A DNA stretch of 64,000 nucleotides. It comes from Hemerocallis citrina (Eukaryota > Streptophyta > Magnoliopsida > Asparagales > Asphodelaceae). Of this stretch, positions 10,472-21,747 are shown piece by piece. The stretch's first letter is position 1; the number at the start of each line of letters is the position of its first letter. The notes below the pieces were generated by a model, which saw only the letters and a list, made by a program, of their open reading frames with translations, had not been told where the DNA came from and ran no database searches. The stretch lies in NCBI GenBank assembly GCA_017893485.1, contig CM030366.1, positions 53,040,565 through 53,104,564 on the forward strand, given 5' to 3'. The position numbers and the translations under genes are program-made.

Positions 10472-11671
10472 ATGGCTCGTAAAGGTTCTACCTCTGAATC
10501 TCAAGCTGATCCGATTGAGGCTGTCACTGCTGTGCTTGAGCGGCTGATTAATCAGCAGCAAAACCACAGTGATCTGGTGATGGCTGCACTCGAAGCTGCT
10601 CGGGTTCCGCCTCCTGTTGCGCCTGTGCAGGCAACTCTTCCGCCTCGCTCAGGGACTGTTACGGACTTTATGAGGCTGCATCTCGATCGTTTTTCAGGCA
10701 CTGAGATGCCTTTGGAGGCTGAACAGTGGCTGATCGTAACGGAGCATTTGTTGGCGGCAGCTCGTGTTGCAGAGGCTGATCGGGTGGACGTTGTTTCCGT
10801 CCAGCTAGAGGATTTAGCGCATATTTGGTGGATGGCTGAGTTTAAGCGCCTGGTGAAGCCTATTGCTTGGTCTACCTTTACTCGGGGATTCTTGGAGAAA
10901 TTCTTTCCCAACAGTACTCGAGTTGAGATGGAACAACAATTCTTGGCCCTAAAACAGGTTGTCGTTGTTCAATTCTGGATTTGTTACAATGTTGCATGGA
11001 TAATTATGAATGTTGTAACATGGACTTCTTGCAACAGGGTTCCAGGACAGTGGATGAGTACGCTGCTGAGTTTACGAGGCTTAGCCGATTCGCTGCCATT
11101 CTTGTAGCAACCGAAGAGGATAGGGCTCGCAGGTTCATCAATGGTCTTGAGCAGGATATCAAGAGGCATCTGGTCTCTCTTCGTCTGCATACTTATGCTG
11201 AGGCACTTGAAGCAGCTCGAGCTCAGGAGCAGGCTCGTGGTGATTCGTCCCTTTCTCAGCAGACCGTTTCGCATTCGGCTGCTAGGTCTTCTGGTGGTCC
11301 TATTCGAAGGCCTGTTTCTGCCCATCCAGTCAGGGCAACTCCTTACTCTGCTGCTGGTTCTCAGAGGAAGGCTTACTGTGACTTCTGTCGTTTGTCTGGG
11401 CATGAGCGCAAGAACTGTTTCCGTGCTTCCCGTCGATGCTTTAGATGTGGTTCTGCGGAGCATGGAGTGCGAGATTGTCCCCAAGCATTTCAACCGATGG
11501 CTCTTCCAGCCCGGGGTCCTAATCAGCAGGCAGGTCCAGCTCGTGGTCCAGTTAGGCCACCGCTTCCTCCTCAACGCCAGATTGTCGGACAAGGTACCGC
11601 TGTTCCGAGGAGAGGTCAAGCTTTCAACTTGACTGCCGCAGATGCTGAGACTGCTGAAGGAGTTGTGGCAA
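10472..11671 (+). CDS. gag (capsid-nucleocapsid) of unit 2, exons 1 and 2 of gag-pol
   Basis: This is the structural precursor that forms virus-like particles and binds genomic RNA. Exon 1 is 10472-10957 (162 codons) and exon 2 is 11038-11671. The capsid core carries the usual motifs (FSGTE...EAEQWL; FTRGFLEKFFP; DEYAAEFTRLSR). Two zinc knuckles, both CX2CX4HX4C, lie at about residues 276-289 and 296-309, in a Pro/Arg-rich tail. The start was chosen because ATG-GCT follows a strong acceptor-like site and matches the gag start of element C. An in-frame ATG at 10421 is the alternative for unspliced RNA. There is no stop before the intron-2 donor, so Gag made from unspliced RNA would end at TAA 11689. 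Confidence 0.85.
10958..11037 (+). other. Putative intron 1 within gag (unit 2)
   Basis: This is 80 nt, CAG|GTTGTC...TTGCAACAG|. Its length is not a multiple of three, so retention frameshifts gag and stops it at 11107. The donor is weaker than in unit 1 because of a 2-nt net loss (GTTAAGTCG versus GTTGTCG), so splicing efficiency may differ between copies. Confidence 0.65.
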
Positions 11672-11833
11672 GTATATTTATTTTTGTTTAATGGCTTGAT
11701 GTTTGTTCTTTTATTTGTTCCCTTAGCTGTGCTTTGCTTTGCTTGCTTTGCTTCTTTTGCTTTGATTCTCTGCATTGTTGTTCTTCCCTCACCCTTGGTC
11801 TTCCGTGCTTTTCCTTGATTTGATTTCTGCTAG
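11672..11833 (+). other. Putative intron 2 at the gag-protease boundary (unit 2)
   Basis: This is 162 nt, GTATAT...TTTCTGCTAG|GT, with a long CTTTGCTTTGCTT-type pyrimidine run. The last exon base is A instead of G, giving Ser instead of Gly at the split codon (phase 1). Unspliced reading hits TAA at 11689-11691. Confidence 0.75.
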
Positions 11834-14800
11834 GTATCATCCTTATTTGCTCTTTTCCTGCATATGTTCTCTTTGATTCTGGGGCAACCCATTCATTTGT
11901 CTCCTCTCGATTTGTCGCTCGACATAAGTTAGAAAGCAGCAACATGTCAGAGGCTTGGAACATCGTGACGGGTGGAGGAATTGTCAGTTGTTCCCGTGAG
12001 TGCAGGCAATGTTCCGTTGCTATTGGAGATGCAGATTTCAAAGCCAACCTGATTATAATTGGAAATTCAGGATTCGACGTTATTCTTGGTATGGATTGGT
12101 TGGGAGAAGCCCATGCCTTTATTGATTGCCGTGCCAAGAAAGTCGTCTTCAGAATTCCAAATCGGGCAGAATTTGAGTTTCATGCTGGAGAATCTTCTCT
12201 TGGTCGAACAAAGACTGTAGTTGAGCTGGTGGATTATGCAATGGAATTGCAATCAGGCTGTGAGGCTGCGCCTCTAGTTGTTCGGGATTTCTTGGATGTT
12301 TTTCCAGATGAATTGCCTGGCTTACCCCCTGATAAGGAAGTGGAGTTCGGTATTGATGTTCAGCCTGGAACAGAACCGATATCGAAGAGTCCCTACAGGA
12401 TGGCACCGGTTGAGCTGGCAGAGCTTAAGGTGCAGGTTCAGCAGTTGCTTGATTTGGGTTTCATCAGACCCAGTGTTTCGCCTTGGGGTGCTCCTGTCCT
12501 TTTTGTTGATAAGAAGGATGGAAGTCGTCGGATGTGCGTGGATTACCGAGAGCTGAACAGAGTTACGGTGAAGAATCGGTATCCTTTGCCCAGGATCGAT
12601 GATTTGTTTGATCAGTTGAGTGGAGCTTCTGTTTTCTCGAAGTTGGATCTTCGTTCTGGATATCACCAAGTTAAGGTGAAGGCTGCAGACATACCGAAGA
12701 CTGCTTTCAGGACTAGATACGGGCACTATGAGTATCTTGTGATGCCGTTCGGAGTCACAAATGCACCGGCTGTATTCATGAGTCTTATGAATCGGGTGTT
12801 CTCGCAGTATTTGGATAAGTTCGTGGTGGTCTTCATTGATGATATTTTGGTGTACTCTAAGAATCGGGAAGATCATGCTGAGCATCTTAGATTGGTTCTG
12901 CAGACTATGAGAGAGCATCAACTCTATGGTAAACTGAGCAAGTGCGAGTTTTGGCTCGACACAATTTCTTTCTTGGGGCATATTGTTTCTGGCGATGGTA
13001 TTTCGGTGGATCCTGCCAAGATTGAAGCTGTGAAGGATTGGCCTATTCCCAAGTCAGTTTCAGAAGTCAGGAGTTTTCTGGGTTTAGCTGGCTATTATCG
13101 GAAGTTCGTTCGGGATTTTTCGAAGATAGCAGGACCTTTGACTAAATTGACTGGAAAGGATCAGAAGTTTTGTTGGTCTGATGAGTGCAATGTGGCTTTT
13201 GTTGAGTTGAAGAATAGACTGACGTCAGCGCCTGTGTTGACTATTCCAGATGGTTCAGGTGGATTTGTAGTTCACTGTGATGCTTCTGGTAAGGGTCTTG
13301 GAGCAGTTCTTATGCAGAAGGGCCGTGTTGTTGCGTATGCATCAAGGCAGTTGAGGCCGCATGAGAAGAACTATCCTACTCATGACTTGGAGTTAGCGGC
13401 AGTGATCTTTGCTTTGAAGCTGTGGAGGCATTATTTGCTTGGAGACCGAGTGGAGATCTTTACAGACCACAAAAGTCTCAAGTACGTCTTCACCCAGAAG
13501 GAGTTGAACATGAGGCAAAGGCGTTGGTTGGAACTTATGGCCGAGTATGACATCAGTTTGCAATACCATCCTGGTAAAGTAAACTTGGTGCCTGATGCTT
13601 TGAGCAGGAGACCAGCGGTTTCGTTTCTTACTCAGCAGAAAGATCTCATTGAGCAGATGAGAAGGTTGGAGCTTGAGGTTGTGTTGCCGAGTTCTGGTCG
13701 GAGTTGTTTGGCGCTCCAGCTGCAGTCGTCTCTTGTTGAGCAGATTAAAGAGGCGCAGGCTAGCGATGCGCAGTTGCAGAAGTTTCGAACTGAGGTTGAG
13801 TCTAGGTCCAGGACGGACATGGTTATTCATGCAGATGGTTCTCTTCGTTTTGGTTCCCGGTTGTGTGTCCCTAAAGGAGAAGTTCGTCAGAGGTTGCTTG
13901 AAGAAGCTCATCAGTCTTCATATTCTATCCATCCCGGCGGTACTAAGATGTATCGGGATTTGAGGCTTCATTTCTGGTGGCATGGTATGAAAAGGGCTGT
14001 CGCGCAGTTTGTTTCGCAGTGTTTGATCTGTCAGCAGGTTAAAGCGGAGCATCAGAGAACCGCAGGACTTCTTCAACCACTTCCTATTCCAGAGTGGAAG
14101 TGGGAACATATCACCATGGATTTTGTGACTGCTTTGCCGAGGAGTCCGAAGGGTCATAATGCAATATGGGTAATTGTTGACCGTTTGACGAAGAGTGCTC
14201 ACTTCATTCCTTTTCGTGTCGGTCAGTCTACTGAGAGCCTTGCTGAGAGGTACATGCAAGAGATTGTCAGACTTCATGGGGTTCCAGTTAGTATTGTATC
14301 CGACAGGGATACGAGATTCAGGTCTCAGTTTTGGGAGAGTCTTCAGAGCAGTTTGGGGAGCAAATTAAAGTACAGTACAGCTTTTCATCCCCAGACTGAT
14401 GGACAGTCAGAGCGGACTATTCAGATTCTTGAGGACATGTTGAGGTCCTGCATGCTTCAGTTTGGTGGGTCTTGGGAAGATCACTTGCATCTGGTAGAGT
14501 TCTCTTACAATAACAGCATTCAAGCTAGTATTAAAGTTGCTCCGTTCGAGGCACTCTATGGACGGAAGTGTAGATCGCCAGTTTGCTGGGATGATGTTGG
14601 CGAGAGAAAGTTGTTGGGTCCAGAGTTGATCACCAAGACAGTTGATGCAGTGGTTCAGATTAGGAAGCACTTGCAAGCAGCTCAGGACAGGCAGAGGCGG
14701 TGGGCTGATGTTCATCGCAGGGCGTTGGAGTTCGCAGTTGGTGACCATGTTTTTCTCAAGGTATCGCCGTGGCGCGGTGTCATTCGGTTCGGTGGCGGGG

Positions 14801-15156
14801 GCAAGCTTAGCCCGAGGTTTATTGGACCATTCGAGATTTTGGAGCGAGTAGGCAAGGTGGCCTATCGTCTCGCATTGCCGCCAGCTTTATCGGGAGTGCA
14901 CAATGTTTTCCATGTCTCACAACTCAGGAGATATATCCGAGATGAGAGCCACGTGATCGACTATTCAGAGTTGACCGTTAGGCCGGATTTGACTTGTGAG
15001 ATTCCGCCAGTTGCTATTGTGGATCGGCAGGAGAAAGTGCTTAAGAACAAGGTCATTAAGCTGGTTCGTGTTGCTTGGAATCCTCACTCGCCTGGTGAGT
15101 CGACATGGGAGCTGGAGGAGGAAATTCAGCAGAAGTTTCCTCACTTGTTTGAGTAG
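11834..15156 (+). CDS. pol of unit 2: protease, RT, RNase H, integrase, chromodomain (open)
   Basis: This is exon 3 of gag-pol, encoding all enzymes for retrotransposition. Residue numbers run from gag ATG 10472. The aspartic protease has LFDSG (catalytic Asp about 388). RT has FIDDILVYS (Asp-Asp 709-710), and RNase H has HCDASGKG (Asp about 856). The integrase zinc domain starts with His about 1066 and is completed by CLICQQ. The integrase core Asp1136, Asp1197 and Glu1233 have exact D-60-D-35-E spacing. The C-terminus has a chromodomain-like segment ([17 protein letters not shown]) ending HLFE. Such chromodomains guide integration towards heterochromatin. The start is set by the intron-2 acceptor; the first internal Met is at 11944. 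No broken motif is visible, so this copy may be functional. Confidence 0.95.
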
Positions 15157-15243
15157 TTGTTTGTTTTCTGTTTGGCTATTTGGTTTTGTTTGGGGTTATC
15201 CTATGTACCTTTCTTTTTAATTTCGAGGACGAAATTTTCTTGC

Positions 15244-15256
15244 AAGGGGGTAGGAT
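15244..15256 (+). other. Polypurine tract, unit 2
   Basis: AAGGGGGTAGGA sits immediately upstream of LTR3. It follows the TTTCGAGGACGAAATTTTC motif, as before LTR2. Confidence 0.85.
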
Positions 15257-18200
15257 TGTAACCCCTGTTTTTCACTTTTGGTATTTTTTGAGAGTATTTT
15301 TCATTCTTGTGAATTATTATTTTCCATTGTATTTTCGGAACAATAAATTTAATTATTTTTATTCTATAATATTTTTCTGGCAGTTTTGACCTTCTTTTGT
15401 TGATTGTGCGCTGTTTGGCCGTTTTTCGACATTTTGAGCTCTTTTTCTCAATTTCTTGATCTCGTTCATGTATAAATGTTATTTTAGGGTCATGGTGGAT
15501 TTTTAGGAGAGTTTTGACCAATTTGAGATTTTTGGCCTTAAGGAGATTTTTAGGAGCTATAGGATTCATTGTATTTTGTATCTCCATTTGGAATCTACCC
15601 AATATCCATTACCCAATTGTATACCCATGGTTTCCTATTGATATTCACTACCCATTAACCCATATTTGATCTCATATATATACCCCTAATACTAAATAAT
15701 CCCTAACCCTAATCTATTTCTTCCCTCTCCTATTGTGTGCCGGCTACCTCTTTCCCCAAACCATCCCGGCCTGCCTTCCAAAACCCTAGGCCGACCTTCC
15801 CCTACCCTTCCCTTGCCTTCTTCTTGCATAGCCGACCACCCATATCTCCCCTCTCCGCTATTTTAGACAACTCCGCTTCAAAAACTCGTCTCTCCTCTCC
15901 TTCTTGTGTTCGGCCAACACCCAAGGCAGCACCCAACCATCCCAAAACAGCACCTCAACATTCCCCCTCGCTGTTTTGCGTTGTGGGCATCTTCCACTTC
16001 GGTTCGTGTGTCAAAGGGATCAACCGTTGGCGCATTTTGTTCGTGGGTTTCGCTCGAAATCGCGCTAGAAGGCGTCTTGCTCGTGGATTCTCTTTGAAAG
16101 GCTTGGATTTGTCGCGTTCGTCGTCACATAAAGGCAAGTAACTTGTACTTAAATTTCTTAGGTTGATACAAGTAGAAAGTTCACACATAGGATAGTTTGA
16201 GACTAGAGACGGACAAAGATCATGTTTTTATTTGTGGATTTCGTCTCTATTGTTCAAAACAGGCCATGGACGAATTAGGACATGAAGTTGATAGGTTTAT
16301 GCCTTAGGATTCACCCAAACGCGACTGTTATCGCGTATGTGACATATTATATACCCGATGCATGTTTGAACACCTATATGAGAAATATTGGATTTTGACA
16401 GGTTAGAAACCCTTAGATATGATATTTAGACAACGGGTAGACTGTGTTTTGAATTTGGAAGAGTTTGGATGATTTTTGAGGAAGTTATGACGTTTTGGAG
16501 TTTGGTTGAGAAATCTGGAAATTTGGATTGAACTGGATTGATTGTTGATTTTATCTGAATTAGAGTCCGAATATCAACATGACTATTTCTGAATAATTTG
16601 TAGAGAATTGAATCTAATTTCTAATCCCACTGATTTCACCCTGTTTAGAGTTCGTATGGAGTAGTTATGATTATTTTAGTAACTGTATGTTGGTAGTTTC
16701 CAGAATCAGTTCGGGATAATTTTTGTGGACAATTTATTTTCAAGATCTAAGTTAGACATAATTTCATGCTACAAGATTTTGTCCAGTGTTCCAATATGAT
16801 GTTAGGTAGTTCTCTGATTTTTGTGATAATTAAAAGATGAGTTTTGAGTGGTGTCCTATATCCTTTTCTATAGATCGCTTTTGCTGTAAACTGCATGTGA
16901 TTGTATGTTGAATGCCATGTTTACCTTATTTCTAATTACTGTATGAATATTTCATGAGAGATATGAAAGTTGGGTAATTGTATCTACTTTCATCCTGTTT
17001 TGGCGGAAGTTGATTTTGATGCGCTGTGTGCAAGATATGCATGATTTTTTACAGCGGTGTTGAAGAATTCCAGATCCATCAAAACTGTGTTATGTGTTAT
17101 TTTCTATTTTTGAAAACATATCTATACTTTCTGGAAAAATATGAAAATCTATATTTTGAGACTATACATATAGGGGATTACCCCAGAATTTTCGTGGATT
17201 TAATTAATGATTTTGTATGCTGTTTTCATGTGGTTTAAGTTATTCCCCTGTTTTCTGACTGTACATGCAAACTGTGTTGAATTGTGTTTTGAGTCGAGAT
17301 GTTGTGAAATAGCATATGGATTTATTATAACCGTTAGAAGCGTGTGGAAGTCTAGTTTCCAGATCCTTCGACGGATCATAATTTTCATGCTTGTAGATCT
17401 TTGGATCACTGTTTATGTACAGACTGGTCTTGCTGTCCTGTTTATAGACATACACCATTTTGCTCGTATTTGTGAATGTTTGGTATCTATACTTACTGAT
17501 CTGATGCCCTAAACCTAAACCTGATCATATGATGTTAGTTTGACACCCTTTAGATCACATTCATGTCTGTTTAATAACCATAACAAAAGTAATCAAGCCA
17601 GGGTATGGGAAAGATCTAGTAGTGGGAAAGCATAGAAATGTGTACTTAGAAGGGGGCCCGTGTTTCCCATACAATTATCTGTATTCTGACCCTGTCTACA
17701 TTGCTTCTTATGTAAGAAGGTGTAGAGTAGAAGAGAACCACTAGATTCTATCTGTCTGTTCTGATATCTGTCTGACCCTGAGTACACGGCCCTATAATAT
17801 TCCCTACGAAATCTAAAGCGAAACTGTTTTGTTGTAGCAACCATGTAGTATAAACTGAGATGCATGTTGTGCTACCTAGATAGTAATCACACAAGACTTA
17901 CATTAATCTGAAATCTGAGATCTGATTATATTTCTGAAGTCTGAATCTGAATCTGATATATGAAAATCTGAATCTGAATCTGAATACCTATTATATGAAA
18001 CCTGTTATCTGATTTACCTGACATATCTGAATATCTGTTTACCTGACATATCTGTTATATGACACTTGACACTTAATATCTGAGACATCTGCTAGGATAC
18101 TATGTTAGTTGAGTTTACCATACCATATTAGGTCTATTTCTGATGATTAGTTTGATCTGTTTAGTTTTTCCCATGTGCTTGTATCCTATTCTATTTGTGA

Positions 18201-18697
18201 CCCGGACTTGCCATTGACGGGTACTGTGTTTTCTTCTTTTCCTTTTTCCTGCATTCGATGATTGCAGATTATGGTGGACAGATTGAAGAAGGTTCTGGTG
18301 GTTCGCAGTATTAGATGCTGATATCATTATTTCTGTTTCCTGTTATAACATTATTCTGTATTCCTGAGACTTGATTCATTTATGTATTTAAGACACGTGT
18401 ATTATTTATTTTGTTTTGGGCGATGTGACCCAGAATATTTGTTTACCAGACTCTGTTTTATTTGAGAACAAGATATTTGATTTCAATTAATTCCTGTTGG
18501 TGAAATTTTCTCGATGTTGCATGTTGGTCCCACTCTTTGCTTCCGACTGCGATATTTTGACTCTGATATATGTTGACTCTGATATACTGCCTGAGATATG
18601 TTGTAAGATTTCTTAAACAGCTTAAGGATGATACTAATCATTCGCTGGGCTTTTGTTACGTGCCGTATTCTGTATTTTTGGGAAGCGGGGCGTGACA
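15257..18697 (+). repeat. LTR3, complete 3' LTR of the array
   Basis: This 3441-bp LTR runs from TGTAACCCC to GGGGCGTGACA and is nearly identical to LTR2. Its TATA box is at 15674-15682, the donor-like AAG|GCAAGTA at 16134, and the acceptor-like TTGCAG at 18267 followed by ATG-GTG-GAC. It shares the 16-bp TGTTCTGATATCTGTC stretch with LTR1 but not with LTR2. The 3' flank begins AGAGT. The matching 5' flank is outside the window, so the TSD cannot be tested. Confidence 0.96.
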
Positions 18698-19610
18698 AGA
18701 GTGTTTGCGAATGTAAGGCTTTATGGGAGAATAAAGATATAGGAATGTTTGCTTAAGGCGTAAAGTGATGGGCCTTAAGCGACAAATTGGAATGATTTCC
18801 AAAATAATGATAAGTATGCTGTGAGCGGGTATGGATATGCATACAGAAAATGACTTAGAGAGTATTTGATGTGAAATCTCATTTATGATGCGTTCATGTT
18901 CAGGTTTATCTTGGTATTCGTAAGTTCGTTCTGTTTACTTATAAAGTTTAATTTAGTAGCTTATTAATAAATTATACTCACACCAGAAATGGCTAACCCC
19001 TTAGTGTTTGGGGGGTTAGGGAGTCTTTGGACTACCTAGGCCCCTACTGTTACAGGTCCTCAGCGGTGCAGAGGTGAGGTGTAGATTCTGTGGAGTGGAG
19101 CTTCATTTTACAATTGTTGTTTAAGGTTATTTATGTGAATAGTGAAATTTATGCTTTAAACTGTATTTGTGATGTATAAGTATGTGGATGATGATGATGA
19201 GTATAGTGTGGGGTGGCATGTTATGTTGTTGATCCGTACCCATCTCGTTGTGGAGTACCGGACCCTGTGGTATATTTTATGAATTATTTTCTAAAGACCT
19301 TACTACGTTTTCAAAGAAATTTATGGTTTTTAAATGATATTTGATATTCTATTATGAGTTTGACCCCCAGAGCATATATATATTGCCTGTGTGATTCTGC
19401 TCATTTTGGCCTGGGGAGCCCATGATAATATTACCTGTGATGTGAGCTACGAAATTTAGAGCAGAATTTCGTAAGCCTTTTGTGTTTCGGGCAGAAATTT
19501 CAAGGGAGACTCTGCCCGATTTTTCTTTGAAATATAACTATTTTAGTTTATGTTTAAAGTGATATAGAAATTGAAAGAATTGAGTTTGGAGTCAAAATGG
19601 GGGCATTACA
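18698..19610 (+). repeat. 3' remnant of an older LTR (I) into which the array inserted
   Basis: This is non-coding sequence ending GGGGGCATTACA, a typical Ty3/gypsy LTR terminus, and continuing directly from the array's LTR3. It includes the motif CAGGTCCTCAGCGGTGCAGAGGTGAGG, common in chromovirus LTRs. The 5' part would lie upstream of the window. No gene is seen. Confidence 0.5.
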
Positions 19611-19771
19611 GTTGATATGATAAATTGATATTTGTAAGTATTAATGTATTAACTCTGATGGCAATAAAAGTGTTTTAAATTTCTGTACTATTTACTGTGT
19701 TGAGATGCATTTGAAGGCAAAGATTCTGGTTGTGTCACGGATGTCCTATGACGGGGATCCGGGGCGTTACA
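19611..19771 (+). repeat. 3' tail of another LTR (H), related to the LTRs of element A
   Basis: This ends GGATCCGGGGCGTTACA and resembles the last 150 bp of the A LTRs. Both have an AATAAAA...GTTTTAAATTT stretch and then AAAGATTCTGG...TGTCACGG. It appears to be the distal remnant of an LTR interrupted by LTR I. Confidence 0.5.
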
Positions 19772-19866
19772 TCGGCATTGTGGATGGAAACCCGGACCTG
19801 ATGCGTAGGTTACTTGTGGCGGCTTCGTCATGAGTGTTCCCCCACTGTGGCTTGGGGTCCCAAAGG

Positions 19867-20010
19867 CTACTGAATGGACTGCGGCGCCTGTGGATTGACC
19901 TGCAGGATCGGTTGGTTGGGTGGAGGGAGATCCCCCTGTGGAGGAGGAGGAGGAGGATGAGAAGAGGTTGTTCTTCGATTGTAGTTTTCCAGCTTCTTCT
20001 TGGGAGGCAT
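19867..20010 (-). pseudogene. gag N-terminal remnant of minus-strand element J
   Basis: On the minus strand an ATG at 20010 starts a 47-codon frame beginning MPPKKKLENY and continuing into a run of six prolines. This is typical of retroelement Gag N-termini, and the frame then stops. It lies 37 bp from the left edge of element A. The matching PBS-like and LTR sequences are on the other side of A (48346-49069), so A inserted into the leader of J. Further gag sequence towards 19772 is not recognisable. The family is uncertain. Confidence 0.4.
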
Positions 20011-20046
20011 TGCTGGGAGTGGCTTTGGTGGAAGGAGGAAGGTTGG

Positions 20047-21447
20047 TGTAATATCCCGGACGGATATTATATTTATATAATTATTATTTTCAAACTAAAA
20101 CATTTTAATTGGGAAATTCTTGGTTTTACTCAAAAAAAGTTACATAGACACATATACTAATAAGTATATATAGGCATTGTATCAGTTTTGTGCACTTGCA
20201 CAAAATCCTGAAAAACTCGTTTTTGAGAAAAATGTCTGGAAAATCTCAGGCAGATACTGAAAATTACTATTTTATTTTTATTTTCAGAATTGAAATATTT
20301 TTGGTGGATATCACCCGGTTTTGTTAATAAGCATTATATATATACAGATACTTGTCTGTATATATCTGTTTTGTATCAAATTGATACTGGAATTTTCCGA
20401 GCCAGTAATAAAATTATTTTATTTTTATTTTTCAGAATTAAATTATTTTTGTACTGATTTGTTCGTTTTCACGAACGAAAAATATCTGTATCATCATATA
20501 TACGTACGAAATCGAACTGTGTGGATTTCGGGCGTTTAAACAAATCGTGTAGTATGTGATTTGACAAATTTTATTTCATTTTTGATCCATTATCATGAGA
20601 TGGAGGGTTTGGATTGGTTCAGGGCTTGATTGTAAGATTAATTGCGAATTAAACCCCAAATGTTTCTAACCACAAAATGAGAAGACATGTGTTCTCTTCT
20701 CCACCACAACTGTTCTCATCTTCACCTATAAACCCCCCCCCCCCCCCCCCCTTCTCCAAAATGGCCGGCCCCTTATTCCTCTAGGGTTAGGAAACCCTGT
20801 CTCCCTTGTGTGTTTCCCCATCTCCATTCCCAAATCCCTTCTTCTACTTCTACTTCTTGTTCCACTAAATTTTGTTTAGAAAAAGATTGAGAAAGAAAAA
20901 GAAAGAGAGAATCAAAAGAAAAGAGAGGTTGATTTCTTGGGCTTATTTTCTTCATGGAGGTGTTCTTGGTGTTCTTGGGGTGCAAGAACATGGAGCAAGG
21001 AGAAGGAGCAACGCAAGTTCTTCCTACACGATTTAAAGGTGGGGGTTCTCAACTCAAGTTTTGTTTTGTTTGTTTATTTGGTTGTTATATGTTATTTGGA
21101 CTACACTCATATGCATAATCACTTTATGGACTAGAATAATGAGGCATACAAAGTTTGGAGTTGTACAACACGAATCAGAACCATAAAAATCAAGTTTTGG
21201 TTATTGTAGGGTTGATTTTATTTGATTATGTAAACAATGAAATTTTGACCCAAAATTTATGTGGAAGGTTCTCCTAGGTGTTAGTAGCATACTGTAATTT
21301 TTATAGATTTTTCGGAGCCATTTTGATGGGGAAAACGACCGTTTCCCCCAAAATAGCGAGCGCGGGTAAAAGACATCACTACTGTTTTGGGGGTGAACAA
21401 CCTGTTTTGCTTCTTTGATGTTTTTGAGTGCTTTACCAGATGAACCT
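20047..21447 (+). repeat. Left LTR of A, segment before element C
   Basis: This starts TGTAATATCCCGGACGG, matching 30673 onward. It includes a TATA-like CCTATAAA at 20726-20733, a poly-C run of about 19 bp (20733-20751; only 11 bp in the right LTR) and a donor-like AAAG|GTGGGGGTTCTCA at 21039. Short open frames here (for example 20321-20539 and 20937-21134) are not conserved as proteins. Confidence 0.9.
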
Positions 21448-21739
21448 TGTAATATCCTAAATTTTTAGTTAATGAGAAATGTTAATTTTTACGTGTTGTG
21501 CACGTACAAATTTTGTATACATATTTTCTTATAAAAATTATCTTTTATAACATGGATAATTATTTCTTCCTTTGTCATTATTTTTTTTCTTCCAAAAAGC
21601 CTATTTTATAAAGCCTAAACTTGTTTCTTATATTAAGCCCACCCTAATAAATTAAAGTATTTTATTAAATAGCCCATGAGCCTAAGCCCACTATAACTCC
21701 TTGATTGAATCTTAGCCTTCCATTCTCAACCTAAAAATG

Positions 21740-21747
21740 TATAAATA
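21740..21747 (+). promoter_or_regulatory. TATA box of LTR C
   Basis: TATAAATA is followed by a purine-rich leader (AGAGAAAAAGACAAGAGAGC) and ends in the donor-like ATAG|GTGGGT about 290 bp downstream. A similar arrangement is found in solo LTR L. Confidence 0.55.

Larger units (their letters stand above)
10297..15256 (+). mobile_element. Internal domain, array unit 2 (intact chromovirus coding capacity)
   Basis: This is the complete internal region between LTR2 and LTR3. The order gag-PR-RT-RH-INT-chromodomain, the initiator-Met PBS and the C-terminal chromodomain place it in the Ty3/gypsy chromoviruses, most like the Tekay/Del lineage. No nonsense or frameshift mutation is visible once the two short introns are removed, giving 1480 codons from ATG 10472. 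Confidence 0.95.

Noticed and set aside
20733..20751. Biological significance of the poly-C run here and the poly-G runs at about 34990 and 39754
   Set aside because: Homopolymer lengths differ between LTR pairs but are easily altered by polymerase slippage or sequencing error.
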